Assembly: GCA_020692325.1 (NCBI GenBank)
Contig: JAIMKR010000006.1
Coordinates: 1 to 64,000 of the forward strand
Source of the DNA: Desulfocurvus sp.
GTDB taxonomy: Bacteria; Desulfobacterota; Desulfovibrionia; Desulfovibrionales; Desulfovibrionaceae
DNA: 64,000 bases
Direction: 5' to 3'
Each line of letters starts with the position of its first letter. Position 1 is the stretch's first letter. This document shows, piece after piece, positions 46,778-54,256 of the stretch. A program made the position numbers and the translations under genes. The notes beneath the pieces are model-generated. The model was not told the origin of the DNA and searched no databases. It saw nothing but the letters and a program-made list of their open reading frames with translations.

Positions 46778-47278
46778 ATGCGCAAGAAAATCGTCCCCAC
46801 CCTCGCCCTGATCGCCTGTCTCTCCCTGCCCGCCGCCGCCAGCGCTGGAGGACAGCAGCCGATCCTGGCCAGCCTGGGCGATCAGGAATCCGCCGCGCAG
46901 CCCGCGCCGGACTCTCCCGCCCCGGCGGACAAGGACCTCGTGCGTGAGCACGAACAGTTCTCCGCCTTCGCCCGGATGCAGGTGGAGCGCATGAACGCCA
47001 CCATCATCGGCGGCCGGCGGCAAATGCATGTCTACCACGGCTCCGACGGTCTCTACCACGCCAGCTACCGCGCCATTGATCTGCCCGGTGTGGTCTGTCT
47101 GGTGCGCCGCTCCGAGGCCAGCCCCGGCTTCTACGTCGGCAACCTGATCTACAAGGAGCAGGTGCTGGAGAGCAAGGGCAAGAGCGCCACCGCCTGCAAA
47201 CGCGGACCCTTCGAGCCCGTGAGCGAAAAGTCCAACCGCCTCATCTACACCTCCCGGCGCGGCGGCGGCTGGTACTAA
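46778..47278 (+). CDS. Secreted hypothetical protein
   Basis: A 166-aa protein with a clear signal peptide (MRKKIVPTLALIACLSLPAA, cleavage after about 23). The mature part has an acidic, Pro/Ala-rich start, then a compact region (RRQMHVYHGSDGLYHASYRA) rich in Tyr and His with two cysteines (GVVCLVRR and SATACKRG) that could form a disulfide. No family is recognised. GGAG precedes the ATG at nine bases. It lies 80 bases after the VWA-OmpA gene and nine before an AraC regulator, so a functional link with either is possible. Confidence 0.75.
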   Translation: MRKKIVPTLALIACLSLPAAASAGGQQPILASLGDQESAAQPAPDSPAPADKDLVREHEQFSAFARMQVERMNATIIGGRRQMHVYHGSDGLYHASYRAIDLPGVVCLVRRSEASPGFYVGNLIYKEQVLESKGKSATACKRGPFEPVSEKSNRLIYTSRRGGGWY

Positions 47279-47286
47279 CCGGCCCC

Positions 47287-48117
47287 ATGCCCGGCGCGCC
47301 GCGCAACGACCTCGTCCGGTTCTGGCGCGACCCCGCCCTGTCCGGCGTCGAGGCGCGCAGCTCCACCTACACCCACAACGCCTTCCGCAAACACACCCAC
47401 ACGGCGTGGATCATCGCCGCCATTGAGCGCGGCAACACGCATTTCCCCCTGGGCGATCAGCCCCCCCAAGCAGCCGGCTCCGGCGACCTCGTCGTCATTC
47501 CGGCCCAAACGCCCCACGCCTGCAATCCCGACCCGGGCTGCGCCTTCTCCTACCGGCTCGTGGCGCTCTCCCCGGACTGGCTGTGCGCGGCCACGCGCAC
47601 GGCTCGTCTTCCGCGCTTTTCCACGCCCGTTCTGCGTGACGAGGAAATCTTCGACTCCTGGCGAAGACTGCACGCGGCCTTCGTCGAAGACGCGCCCATC
47701 GGGAAAAAACGGAGCCTCCTCGCGGCCTGCCTGGTCCGGCTCGTGGAGCGCCACGCCGAAGCGCCAGTCCCGACGACGGCCACCTCGCCACTCCCGCGCG
47801 ACGTCCACAGCCCGGCCGTGACCCGGGCACTGCGCCTGCTGGAGGAGACGACCGAACGATTCCTTCCCCTGGATGAGCTGGCACGGGCCGCCGGACTCTC
47901 GCGCTGCCGCTTCGCCCGCGTATTCCGGGCTGAAATGGGCCTGCCGCCCCACGTCTACCAGATGCAACGTTCCATAGAACGCGCCAAATCCCTGCTCGCC
48001 GCCGGAACTCCCATCAGCCGCGTGGCCGCCGAGTCCGGCTTCGCCGACCAAAGCCACTTCTCCCGGCGCTTCCGCGAATTCACCGGCGCCACGCCCGGCC
48101 AGTACGCCGGTCGCTGA
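47287..48117 (+). CDS. AraC family regulator with cupin sensor
   Basis: A 276-aa transcription regulator. The N-terminal ~130 residues form an AraC-type cupin (HAFRKHTHTAWIIAAIERGN-like stretch, then PAQTPHACNPDPG), and about 175-275 hold the double helix-turn-helix (LDELARAAGLSRCRFARVFR and GFADQSHFSRRFREFTGATP). This form often regulates neighbouring exporters of the LysE or DMT type; here a DMT transporter starts 56 bases downstream, making it the likely target. No strong ribosome-binding site is evident. Confidence 0.92.
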   Translation: MPGAPRNDLVRFWRDPALSGVEARSSTYTHNAFRKHTHTAWIIAAIERGNTHFPLGDQPPQAAGSGDLVVIPAQTPHACNPDPGCAFSYRLVALSPDWLCAATRTARLPRFSTPVLRDEEIFDSWRRLHAAFVEDAPIGKKRSLLAACLVRLVERHAEAPVPTTATSPLPRDVHSPAVTRALRLLEETTERFLPLDELARAAGLSRCRFARVFRAEMGLPPHVYQMQRSIERAKSLLAAGTPISRVAAESGFADQSHFSRRFREFTGATPGQYAGR

Positions 48118-48173
48118 ACGCCCACGGCAAAATCGTACAAGATCACCGCCCCGATTTCCGCTACGCCGAAGCC

Positions 48174-49097
48174 ATGAAATCCGACATCCTCCACCCGCGC
48201 CTGTGTCTGGCCGGAGCGGTGCTTCTGTGGAGCACCAGCTTCATGGCCACCAAATTCGCCCTGTCCGGCTTTTCGCCCATGGCCGTGATCTTCCTGCGCA
48301 TGGGGCTGGCCTCCATCGTCATGACCACGTTCTGGAGCCGCGTGCCCGCCGCCCACCCCGCCCGAGGCGACGCCAAATGGCTGGTCCTGCTCTGCCTGCT
48401 GCAGCCCTGCCTGTACTTCCTCCTGGAAGGCTACGCCCTCTCGTTCACCACCTCGGGCCAGGCGGGACTCGTCTCCTCGCTGGTGCCGCTGCTGGTGGCC
48501 GCCGGGGCCTGGGCCTTCCTGCGCGAGCCTCTCACCGGGCGGATGCTCCTGGGCATCGTCCTGTCGCTCGGCGGCGTTGTCTGGCTCTCCCTCTCCGGCC
48601 GCCATTCCGGCGGCGACGCCCCCAACCCCGCGCTGGGCAACCTGCTGGAGCTCGGCGCCATGTGCTGCGCGGCCGGGTACATGCTGGTGCTGAAACATCT
48701 GGCCAGCCGCTACGGCTCCTGGCGACTCACCGGGCTGCAAACCTTCGCCGGAGCCCTGTTCTTCCTGCCCGGCGCGCTCGCCACACAGCCGGTCTGGCTC
48801 GCCAATCCCCTCGCCGCCGCCCACGCCCCCCCCACTGCCGCATGGCTCGCCGTGGCCTACCTCGGCGGACTGGTGACTCTTGGAGGCTTCGGCCTCTACA
48901 ATCAGGCCATTTCCCGCCTGCCAGCCGCCCAGGCCGCCGCCGCCATCAACCTCGTGCCCCTCGTCGCAGTCCTCGCCGGCTGGTCCATGCTCGGCGAGGC
49001 GCTCTCCCCCACCCAGGTCGCCGCCTGCGCCCTCGCCCTCGCAGGCGTCATCCTCGGGCAGACGGGATGTCGGCATCCCCGACCCGGTCGGGAATAA
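48174..49097 (+). CDS. EamA/DMT family transporter
   Basis: A 307-aa inner-membrane protein with ten predicted transmembrane segments in two EamA repeats. The first repeat begins LCLAGAVLLWSTSFMATKFA and the second PALGNLLELGAMCCAAGYML. EamA proteins export metabolites such as amino acids or nucleosides. It follows an AraC regulator that may control it. The substrate is not predictable. A dispersed repeat starts right after the stop codon. Confidence 0.9.
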   Translation: MKSDILHPRLCLAGAVLLWSTSFMATKFALSGFSPMAVIFLRMGLASIVMTTFWSRVPAAHPARGDAKWLVLLCLLQPCLYFLLEGYALSFTTSGQAGLVSSLVPLLVAAGAWAFLREPLTGRMLLGIVLSLGGVVWLSLSGRHSGGDAPNPALGNLLELGAMCCAAGYMLVLKHLASRYGSWRLTGLQTFAGALFFLPGALATQPVWLANPLAAAHAPPTAAWLAVAYLGGLVTLGGFGLYNQAISRLPAAQAAAAINLVPLVAVLAGWSMLGEALSPTQVAACALALAGVILGQTGCRHPRPGRE

Positions 49098-49098
49098 A

Positions 49099-49177
49099 AC
49101 ACGAATCGGGGGGAAACCTTTCCAGAGGAAAGGTTCTCCCCCCGCACCCCCCTTCCAAAGACTTTCATAGGTGACAC
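49099..49177 (-). repeat. Dispersed repeat block 2, locus 2
   Basis: Reverse-complement counterpart of 32785-32861. It contains the conserved AACCTTTCC/GGAAAGGTT hairpin between runs of G and C and ends in GGTGACAC. It begins two bases after the DMT transporter stop and could act in transcript 3'-end formation. Confidence 0.85.
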
Positions 49178-49351
49178 GGACAGGCCTGCGCTCCAGTGCC
49201 GATCTCCACGCCAATGCGCCGAACCCGTCCTTTCCTTTCTCTCGTTGCGACCCATGCATCAACAAAGGCCCGGACGGCCGTGCCACCCGATTCCCTGCCG
49301 TCGAGACGAAAAGACGTGGAAACGTGGACGACGCTTTCCACCCGGCACAAG

Positions 49352-49395
49352 TCGCGAAGGTTTTCCGCCAATCTCGCGGTGGAAAACCCTCGCGA
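49352..49395. repeat. Inverted repeat in the core of repeat locus 2
   Basis: TCGCGAAGGTTTTCCGCC (49352-49369) pairs, with two mismatches, with GGTGGAAAACCCTCGCGA (49378-49395). It occupies the same position relative to the flanking repeat blocks as the 23-bp inverted repeat in locus 1, but is unrelated in sequence. Confidence 0.8.
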
Positions 49396-49400
49396 ATGTG

Positions 49401-49493
49401 GGATTCCAAAGGCGTCAGCCGTTAGGTGAGCGGTCCCCCGCGAATTTTACGGCTGTCGACAGCATCGATGGCGAATGCCCTTTGGTGGGGTCC
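49401..49493 (+). repeat. Dispersed repeat block 1, locus 2
   Basis: Counterpart of 32508-32601 on the other strand. It runs from GGGATTCCAAAGGCGTCAGC to CTTTGGTGGGGTCCA and is followed by a GGGGCaaaGCCCC hairpin (49495-49507), as locus 1 is followed on its own strand by GGGGC/GCCCC. It ends 36 bases from the marR stop. Confidence 0.85.
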
Positions 49494-49528
49494 AGGGGCA
49501 AAGCCCCGGCGAGGGCCGAAAGGCGGAG

Positions 49529-50185
49529 TCAGGAACAGTCGCCCGGAAAATCGCTCCGCGCCATACCGCGTCCCCGACCGCCGCACCCGCAATGGCGCTG
49601 ATGTCGCTCGTACCCGCCGCGCCCACGCCGACCACGCGTCCCCCCAGGGCAATGGCAATCGTCCTCCAGACCGCGCACGAGCTTGAGCAGCAGCGCGCGC
49701 AGCTGATCGCGCTCCGGCTCGCTCAGTACGGCGAAGACCTGGGCGTCGGCATCGACGAACTCCTCGGCCGGGCCGATGGAATCGACAGGTCCGGCGGGAT
49801 CGACGCCGGGCGTATCCGCCCCCTCGACGGCGCGGACGACAAAGCCGCGCCGGTCACGCTCGTCGCGCTCGCGGACGATGAATCCGGCGCGCTCCAGCTT
49901 GGCCAGCAACTCGCTCAGGGACGCGGAGCGGACGTCGAGCACAGCCAGCAGGTCGTTTTGACGCATGGGACCATGCCGACGCAGCAGGCCCAGCACGCGG
50001 GCCTGGGCGTGCCGCCCATGCGGCCCGTGATGGCAACGCCGTGCCATGAGCCGTTCAAGACGTCGCAAAAGCTCGGCCAGATCGCCGCCCGAGGTGGCCG
50101 AGACGTCCAAGAGGTCGGAAACGCCGGAGGCGTCCCGGGAATTCGACGGATCAAGATGTGAGTCGGGTATGACGTCGGCGCCCAA
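49529..50185 (-). CDS. MarR family transcriptional regulator
   Basis: A 218-aa winged-helix regulator. The wHTH lies at about 55-120: QARVLGLLRRHGPMRQNDLL, then SASLSELLAKLERAGFIVRE and the basic wing RDERDRRGFVV. The N-terminal 50 residues are acidic and the C-terminus is Gly/Arg-rich (GGTRGRRGRGGYERHQRHCG), unusual for MarR. The start is TTG: GGGAGGT stands six bases upstream, and only one base separates it from the stop of the cysteine-rich ORF, so the two are translationally coupled. A longer upstream frame overlaps that ORF and is rejected. Confidence 0.82.
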   Translation of the reverse strand: MGADVIPDSHLDPSNSRDASGVSDLLDVSATSGGDLAELLRRLERLMARRCHHGPHGRHAQARVLGLLRRHGPMRQNDLLAVLDVRSASLSELLAKLERAGFIVRERDERDRRGFVVRAVEGADTPGVDPAGPVDSIGPAEEFVDADAQVFAVLSEPERDQLRALLLKLVRGLEDDCHCPGGTRGRRGRGGYERHQRHCGCGGRGRGMARSDFPGDCS

Positions 50186-50186
50186 G

Positions 50187-50387
50187 CTAGACCTCCCGGG
50201 CCGCGCGTGCGGCGTAAGCCCGGCCTTTGCCGCAACTTGGCGCGGAAAGCGGGCAGTGGTTCTCGCACAAGGGGCACACGGCCGCGGCCAAATCCGCGAC
50301 GGGGGACGTCGCCGAGGCGTTAGCCGAAGCAGCGAGGACACAGGCGCCCTCCTCGAAAAACTCGGGAGTGGAAATGACGGCGTTCAT
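50187..50387 (-). CDS. Small cysteine-rich protein upstream of marR
   Basis: A 66-aa protein with Cys16 and a C-terminal cluster C38-x2-C41-x3-C45-x6-C52 (VCPLCENHCPLSAPSCGKGR), suitable for a zinc or Fe-S site. Its ATG overlaps the stop of the next upstream ORF (ATGA), and it ends one base before the MarR start. A longer version with an AAGGAG site in the same frame is possible (from about 50560), but the added segment has the Arg/His-rich look of a wrong frame. The family is unknown to me; it may sense metal or redox for MarR. Confidence 0.6.
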   Translation of the reverse strand: MNAVISTPEFFEEGACVLAASANASATSPVADLAAAVCPLCENHCPLSAPSCGKGRAYAARAAREV

Positions 50388-50545
50388 AGCGCCAAGCGGG
50401 TTCGCGCGATGGAGAAGGCCGAAGACCCCGGAATGCTCCAGGCTTCCACGGCGGTGGTGTGCCAGCCGACAACCCGGACCACGCTGCCCGTCATGGAAAT
50501 GCCGACGGCTCCGGCCATGTCGCTCATACGATTCGCAATGTCCAA
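50384..50545 (-). CDS. Tiny ORF leading the marR operon
   Basis: A 53-aa ORF from TTG at 50545, or 47 aa from ATG at 50527 (MSDMAGAVGISMTGSVVRVV at that start). Third codon positions are almost all G or C, as in real genes of this genome. AAGGAG lies 11 bases before the TTG. Its stop overlaps the ATG of the cysteine-rich ORF. The sequence SVVRVVGWHTTAVEAWSIPG suggests beta strands; no family recognised. Confidence 0.5.
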   Translation of the reverse strand: MDIANRMSDMAGAVGISMTGSVVRVVGWHTTAVEAWSIPGSSAFSIARTRLAL

Positions 50546-50577
50546 ACATCATGTTTCTCCTTGGCCTCGCATTTAGC

Positions 50578-50587
50578 AAGGTACCTT
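50578..50587. promoter_or_regulatory. Palindromic candidate operator 1 of the marR operon
   Basis: AAGGTACCTT is a perfect 10-base palindrome about 33 bases upstream of the first ORF start. A near copy (AAGGTACCAT) is exactly 60 bases away. Confidence 0.5.
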
Positions 50588-50602
50588 TGTTCGTTAACCC
50601 AA

Positions 50603-50631
50603 GGAATAAACATGACGCCGAAGGCTGTCAA
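50603..50631 (-). promoter_or_regulatory. Candidate sigma-70 promoter of the marR operon
   Basis: On the minus strand TTGACA (50631-50626) is a perfect -35. With a 17-base spacer the -10 is TATTCC, a weak match. It lies between the two GGTACC palindromes. Confidence 0.45.
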
Positions 50632-50637
50632 TATACG

Positions 50638-50647
50638 AAGGTACCAT
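50638..50647. promoter_or_regulatory. Palindromic candidate operator 2 of the marR operon
   Basis: AAGGTACCAT matches operator 1 at nine of ten bases. The pair bracket the candidate promoter, an arrangement suited to autorepression by the MarR protein. Confidence 0.45.
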
Positions 50648-51482
50648 CCTAATTCAAAAGGCATGTTTTTCACTACGAGCTTCCGAAAGCAACGGACGGT
50701 GGCGGTCGAGATCAGGGGAGGTGGATCGGCTCTCCCAAGGGAACCGCGCCGGCCGTGCGCGATCGGGCGGGTTGATCAAGCGGAGCGACGCGACCTCGGG
50801 CGAAAGGTCGTGCAGACACGTGAGCCGAGCGAGCAGGGGTTCCCACCGCATGACAACCGAAGCAGTTCCTGACGCTGTCAACGTCCGGGCCGGGAGGGAG
50901 GCCCAGAGCGGTGTTGGCGGGGCCACACACAGCGAGTGGGGACTCCACGACCACGGCGAAGTGCGGGGGGCGAGGAGCGGCTGTCCCCCCATGGTGGCCT
51001 CGGCCCGCGTGGCGACCTTGAAGCAGGGTGGTCAGACGCGCAGGAGCGTCCTTTGGGCATTCCAGCGGTCTCGACCATGTCGCGCATTTCTGCGGCGGGT
51101 TCCTCCCCGCCGGAGTTGAAACGCAGAAGAAAACGCAGCCGGGGCCGCGAGAGCCGATCGGCGTAGTGCCGGCCGGCCCAGCGGCGGGGTGATGCGCCGA
51201 TTCGTGGGAAGGCGCCCCGATAAGGATGGCGTCCCCTCACGAGCCGCCAGGCGACAAACTTCTGACGGCGGTGGGGTATGCGGCCAAGTGCTCCCTGGGC
51301 AGGTCAAAGCCGCATAGGAGAAGCCAGACCTGGCCCTTGGCGCTGTGCTGATCGAAGACCGGAGGGAAACCAGTGGGGGGCAAACGACGGCCCCACGTCG
51401 GAGGGAAGGGAGAGCGCCAGCGCCCAGGGTGCGCGGCGGCTATCGAAAACCGGAGGGGTCGTCGATGCCCCCCCGGAAGGGA
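50648..51482. other. Gene-poor stretch between marR operon and thioesterase
   Basis: About 830 bases without a supportable gene. A minus-strand frame near 51030-51190 (reading RPRLRFLLRFNSGGEEPAAE) looks protein-like for a short stretch but has no start or continuation, so it may be the remnant of a decayed gene. No terminator, tRNA or known structured RNA is recognised. Confidence 0.4.
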
Positions 51483-52010
51483 TCAGTCCTTGTCCCGCCG
51501 CTCTCCGGCGAGCAGCTGCTTGCGCGACTCGCGGCGGCGCTGGGCCTCGCGCAGGCGGCGTTCGGCCTCCTTGTCCTCCACGAGCAGGGGCGGCGCGGGG
51601 CGCGGGCAGCCGTCCTCGTCCAATGCGACGAAGGTGAGGTACGCGGAGTTCGTGTGTCGCACCTCGCCGGTGAGGAGGTTCTCCGCCTCCACGCGCACGC
51701 CGATCTCCATGCTTGTGCGGCCAACCAGGTTCAGGCTGGCCTTGAGAACGACGAGCTCCCCCACGTAGACGGGCCGCAGGAAGTCCATGCGGTCGATGCT
51801 GGCGGTGACGGCCCAGCCGCGCACGTGGCGCATGGCCACCACGCCGGCGGCGGTGTCGATGAGTTTGAGGATGACGCCGCCATGCACGTTGCCAGCGGGA
51901 TTGGCGTCCTCCGGCAGCACCTGATGCGTCATGGTGACGGCGGACTGCGCCGCGTTTTTGGCCTCGGGCATCTCCGCGCGCTGGTGGCAGACGGGATTGT
52001 GGTTGATCAT
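51483..52010 (-). CDS. Acyl-CoA thioesterase, hotdog fold
   Basis: A 175-aa thioesterase of the YciA/BFIT family that hydrolyses acyl-CoA. The catalytic region PEDANPAGNVHGGVILKLID carries the Asn and Asp/Gly residues of the family; SIDRMDFLRPVYVGE is the following strand pair, then SMEIGVRVEAENL. The C-terminal tail is highly charged (EAERRLREAQRRRESRKQ). GGGAGG lies four to five bases before the ATG. The longer upstream frame has no ribosome-binding site. Monocistronic. Confidence 0.92.
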   Translation of the reverse strand: MINHNPVCHQRAEMPEAKNAAQSAVTMTHQVLPEDANPAGNVHGGVILKLIDTAAGVVAMRHVRGWAVTASIDRMDFLRPVYVGELVVLKASLNLVGRTSMEIGVRVEAENLLTGEVRHTNSAYLTFVALDEDGCPRPAPPLLVEDKEAERRLREAQRRRESRKQLLAGERRDKD

Positions 52011-52161
52011 GGATCCTCCCGTGCGCGGGGCGCCGAAAGGCCGCACGAGCGCACTTTTTCACTGTAGGACGCCCCAATGCCCCGGTCAAGGCGGGGCTTC
52101 CTATCCGCCGCCGCGCGTGGTATGTTGATTGGACACCCAAAAGGCAAGGAGTTTCCCAATC

Positions 52162-53070
52162 ATGGCGAGTTCACATTCGCGCCGCGCGTTTTTCGCGCTT
52201 GCCCTTTCGTGCTGCGTTCTCCTGTCCGTCCCGGCCTTGGCGCGGGCCGCCTCCGTGGCCTTCGCCGCCGCCACGCCGTCCCGCTCCGTCTGGTCGCCGG
52301 GCTCGCCGTGGACCTTCCGCGCCTATCAGGAGGCCATGCGGCAATCCGGCAGGCAGGTGCAGATTCCCGAAAAGAATTTCCAGGAAATGCAGGCGCGCAA
52401 AGCCACGGCCATGGCCTCCATCGAGCACTACCTGCAACGGCGGTTCGGCAAGGCGGACCCCAACGTGCTGCGCGCCTTCCGCGACCTCCCACGCGACTAC
52501 TACCAGTATGACTACCAGCGGCGCAAACCCTTCGCCTCCAACTGCTACGAGCCCGAGCCCAAGCCCTGGGCCATCGGATACGGCTCCGCCCTTTCCGACT
52601 ATCTGGGCCAGGCCTACATGACGCAGCTGGCCAAGCCACGCCCCGGCGACACCGTGCTGGAGATCGGCACCGGTTCCGGCTTCCAGAGTTCGCTGCTCTC
52701 GCGCATCGTCAAGCAAGTTTACTCGGTGGAGATCATCAAGCCGCTTGGTGCGGAGGTGGCCAAGATCTACAAGCCGCTGGGTCTGGACAACGTGCATACC
52801 CGCGTGGGCGACGGCTACTACGGCTGGCCCGAGGTCAAGGGCGGCTTCGACATCATCATGGTCACCTGCGCCGCGCGCTACGTCTCGCCCGAGCTGCTCA
52901 AGCAGCTCAAGCCCCACGGCCGGCTCATCGTGCCCATCGGCCAGCCCTTCCGCAAGGGGCAGGTGCTCTACGTGTTCACCAAGGACAATACCGGCCGGGT
53001 GCACTCCCACAAGGACATGGGCGTGTTCTTCATCCCCATGACCGGCAAGATCATGGAGAACAAGTCCTAG
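52162..53070 (+). CDS. Tat-exported PCMT-like methyltransferase
   Basis: A 302-aa protein with a twin-arginine type signal (SRRAFFALALSCC, residues 6-18, cleavage near 34). The C-terminal ~180 residues form a protein-L-isoaspartate O-methyltransferase-like domain: motif I VLEIGTGSGFQSSLLSRI, post-I YSVEIIKPLGAE, and GGFDIIMVTCAARYV with LKPHGRLIVPIG. PCMTs are normally cytoplasmic because they need SAM; Tat export would allow folding before transport. An insert of about 110 residues rich in Tyr (RDYYQYDYQRRKPFASNCYE) precedes motif I. AAGGAG lies nine bases before the ATG. The esterase gene starts four bases after its stop. Confidence 0.85.
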   Translation: MASSHSRRAFFALALSCCVLLSVPALARAASVAFAAATPSRSVWSPGSPWTFRAYQEAMRQSGRQVQIPEKNFQEMQARKATAMASIEHYLQRRFGKADPNVLRAFRDLPRDYYQYDYQRRKPFASNCYEPEPKPWAIGYGSALSDYLGQAYMTQLAKPRPGDTVLEIGTGSGFQSSLLSRIVKQVYSVEIIKPLGAEVAKIYKPLGLDNVHTRVGDGYYGWPEVKGGFDIIMVTCAARYVSPELLKQLKPHGRLIVPIGQPFRKGQVLYVFTKDNTGRVHSHKDMGVFFIPMTGKIMENKS

Positions 53071-53074
53071 GCCC

Positions 53075-54199
53075 ATGCGCCGACCTCCGATCCTTTCGGG
53101 CCTCCTGCTGGCGGCCGGGCTCTTCCTGGCCGCGTCCACCCCGGCCCGCGCGGCCGAGTCCGACGGGCTGAGAGGAATGGCGCGGGACGTTCTGGACGTT
53201 CTGGGATCAGGCCGGGCCAAAACCAAGCCCACCGCCCAAACGCCATCGACCGGTCCCACCGCGCCCACCGCTCCGGTCGCGCCCACGGCCCCCGTCGTCT
53301 CCGGCGCGCCCGCTTCCTTCGGAGGGAGTCCCCTCCCCGGCCAGACACGGCGCACCGGCTCGCCCGGCCGCGTCCTCACGCTGCGGCACGACGGCGCACC
53401 ACGCCGCGCCATCGTCGTCGCTCCGACCGCCACGAAAGGCGGCGCCGCTCCGACCATCATTTTCCTGCATGGCGCCGGCGAATCGGCCGAGATGGGCATG
53501 CGACAGACCGGACTCGCCATCCGCGCCCCGGCCGCCGGATTTCTCGCCGTGTTTCCCGAGGGCCTTGGCGGCGAACGCGGCGACCACACCTGGAACACCT
53601 GGGATTGCTGCGGATACGCGCGTGCCCACCGCGTGGACGACGTGGGCTTCCTTGCCGCGCTCATCGCCAAGCTGGAGAAGGACGGCCTAGCCGATCCGAA
53701 GCACATCTATCTGGCGGGATTCTCCAACGGCGCGGTGCTGGCCAGCCGTTTCGCCCTGGAGCGGCCCGGTGTGGCGTGGGCCATCGCCGCCGTCTCCGGC
53801 GACCTGCCCTGCGACGCCCCGGGACCGCAAACGGCCCTGCCCGTGCTGCTCATCAACGGCGCGCGCGATCGCCTCGCCCGGCTGACTCCCAGCCCGAACC
53901 ATCCGGCCACGGGCCGCTTCTGCGCTGACCGTCCCGCCGCCCATCAGGCCGAGATCTGGACGCGCGGCATGAGCCTGGGCGCGCCACGCACCATCGATTC
54001 ACCGACATCCCCCGTGCGCGAACTCGCCTACGGCCCATCGAAGGCCGGCGGCCGGGGCCTGCTGCGCTGGTACATCCTCAAGCGTGGGGGCCACGCCTGG
54101 CCCGGCGGGGCAAGCGGCCGCTACCCGCACTGCGACGCGACCTGCCGCGACCTGGACGCCACCGGGCTCATTCTGCGGTTCTTCACCGAGATGCGCTGA
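53075..54199 (+). CDS. Secreted esterase of the LpqC/PHB depolymerase family
   Basis: A 374-aa alpha/beta-hydrolase with a signal peptide (cleavage near 26, PARA|AES) and a Thr/Ala/Pro linker (PTAPTAPVAPTAPVV, about 62-76). The catalytic domain starts near 95: HGAGESAEMG (oxyanion region), WNTWDCCGYA, nucleophile Ser217 in GFSNGA, and the C-terminal GGHAWPGG with the catalytic His. The pattern matches feruloyl-esterase/PHB-depolymerase-like LpqC proteins. It follows the exported methyltransferase by four bases, so both act outside the cytoplasm from one operon. The natural substrate is unknown. Confidence 0.9.
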   Translation: MRRPPILSGLLLAAGLFLAASTPARAAESDGLRGMARDVLDVLGSGRAKTKPTAQTPSTGPTAPTAPVAPTAPVVSGAPASFGGSPLPGQTRRTGSPGRVLTLRHDGAPRRAIVVAPTATKGGAAPTIIFLHGAGESAEMGMRQTGLAIRAPAAGFLAVFPEGLGGERGDHTWNTWDCCGYARAHRVDDVGFLAALIAKLEKDGLADPKHIYLAGFSNGAVLASRFALERPGVAWAIAAVSGDLPCDAPGPQTALPVLLINGARDRLARLTPSPNHPATGRFCADRPAAHQAEIWTRGMSLGAPRTIDSPTSPVRELAYGPSKAGGRGLLRWYILKRGGHAWPGGASGRYPHCDATCRDLDATGLILRFFTEMR

Positions 54200-54256
54200 A
54201 TCCGGGCCGGTCGAGGTCCAAGCCCCAACGAAGTTTCCTCGCGGACGGCCCCCCGT

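Noticed and set aside
50388-50560. N-terminal extension of the cysteine-rich protein from an ATG near 50551
   Set aside because: It has an AAGGAG site, but its His/Arg-rich composition looks out of frame, while another frame over the same DNA has consistent G/C third positions. Kept as an alternative only.
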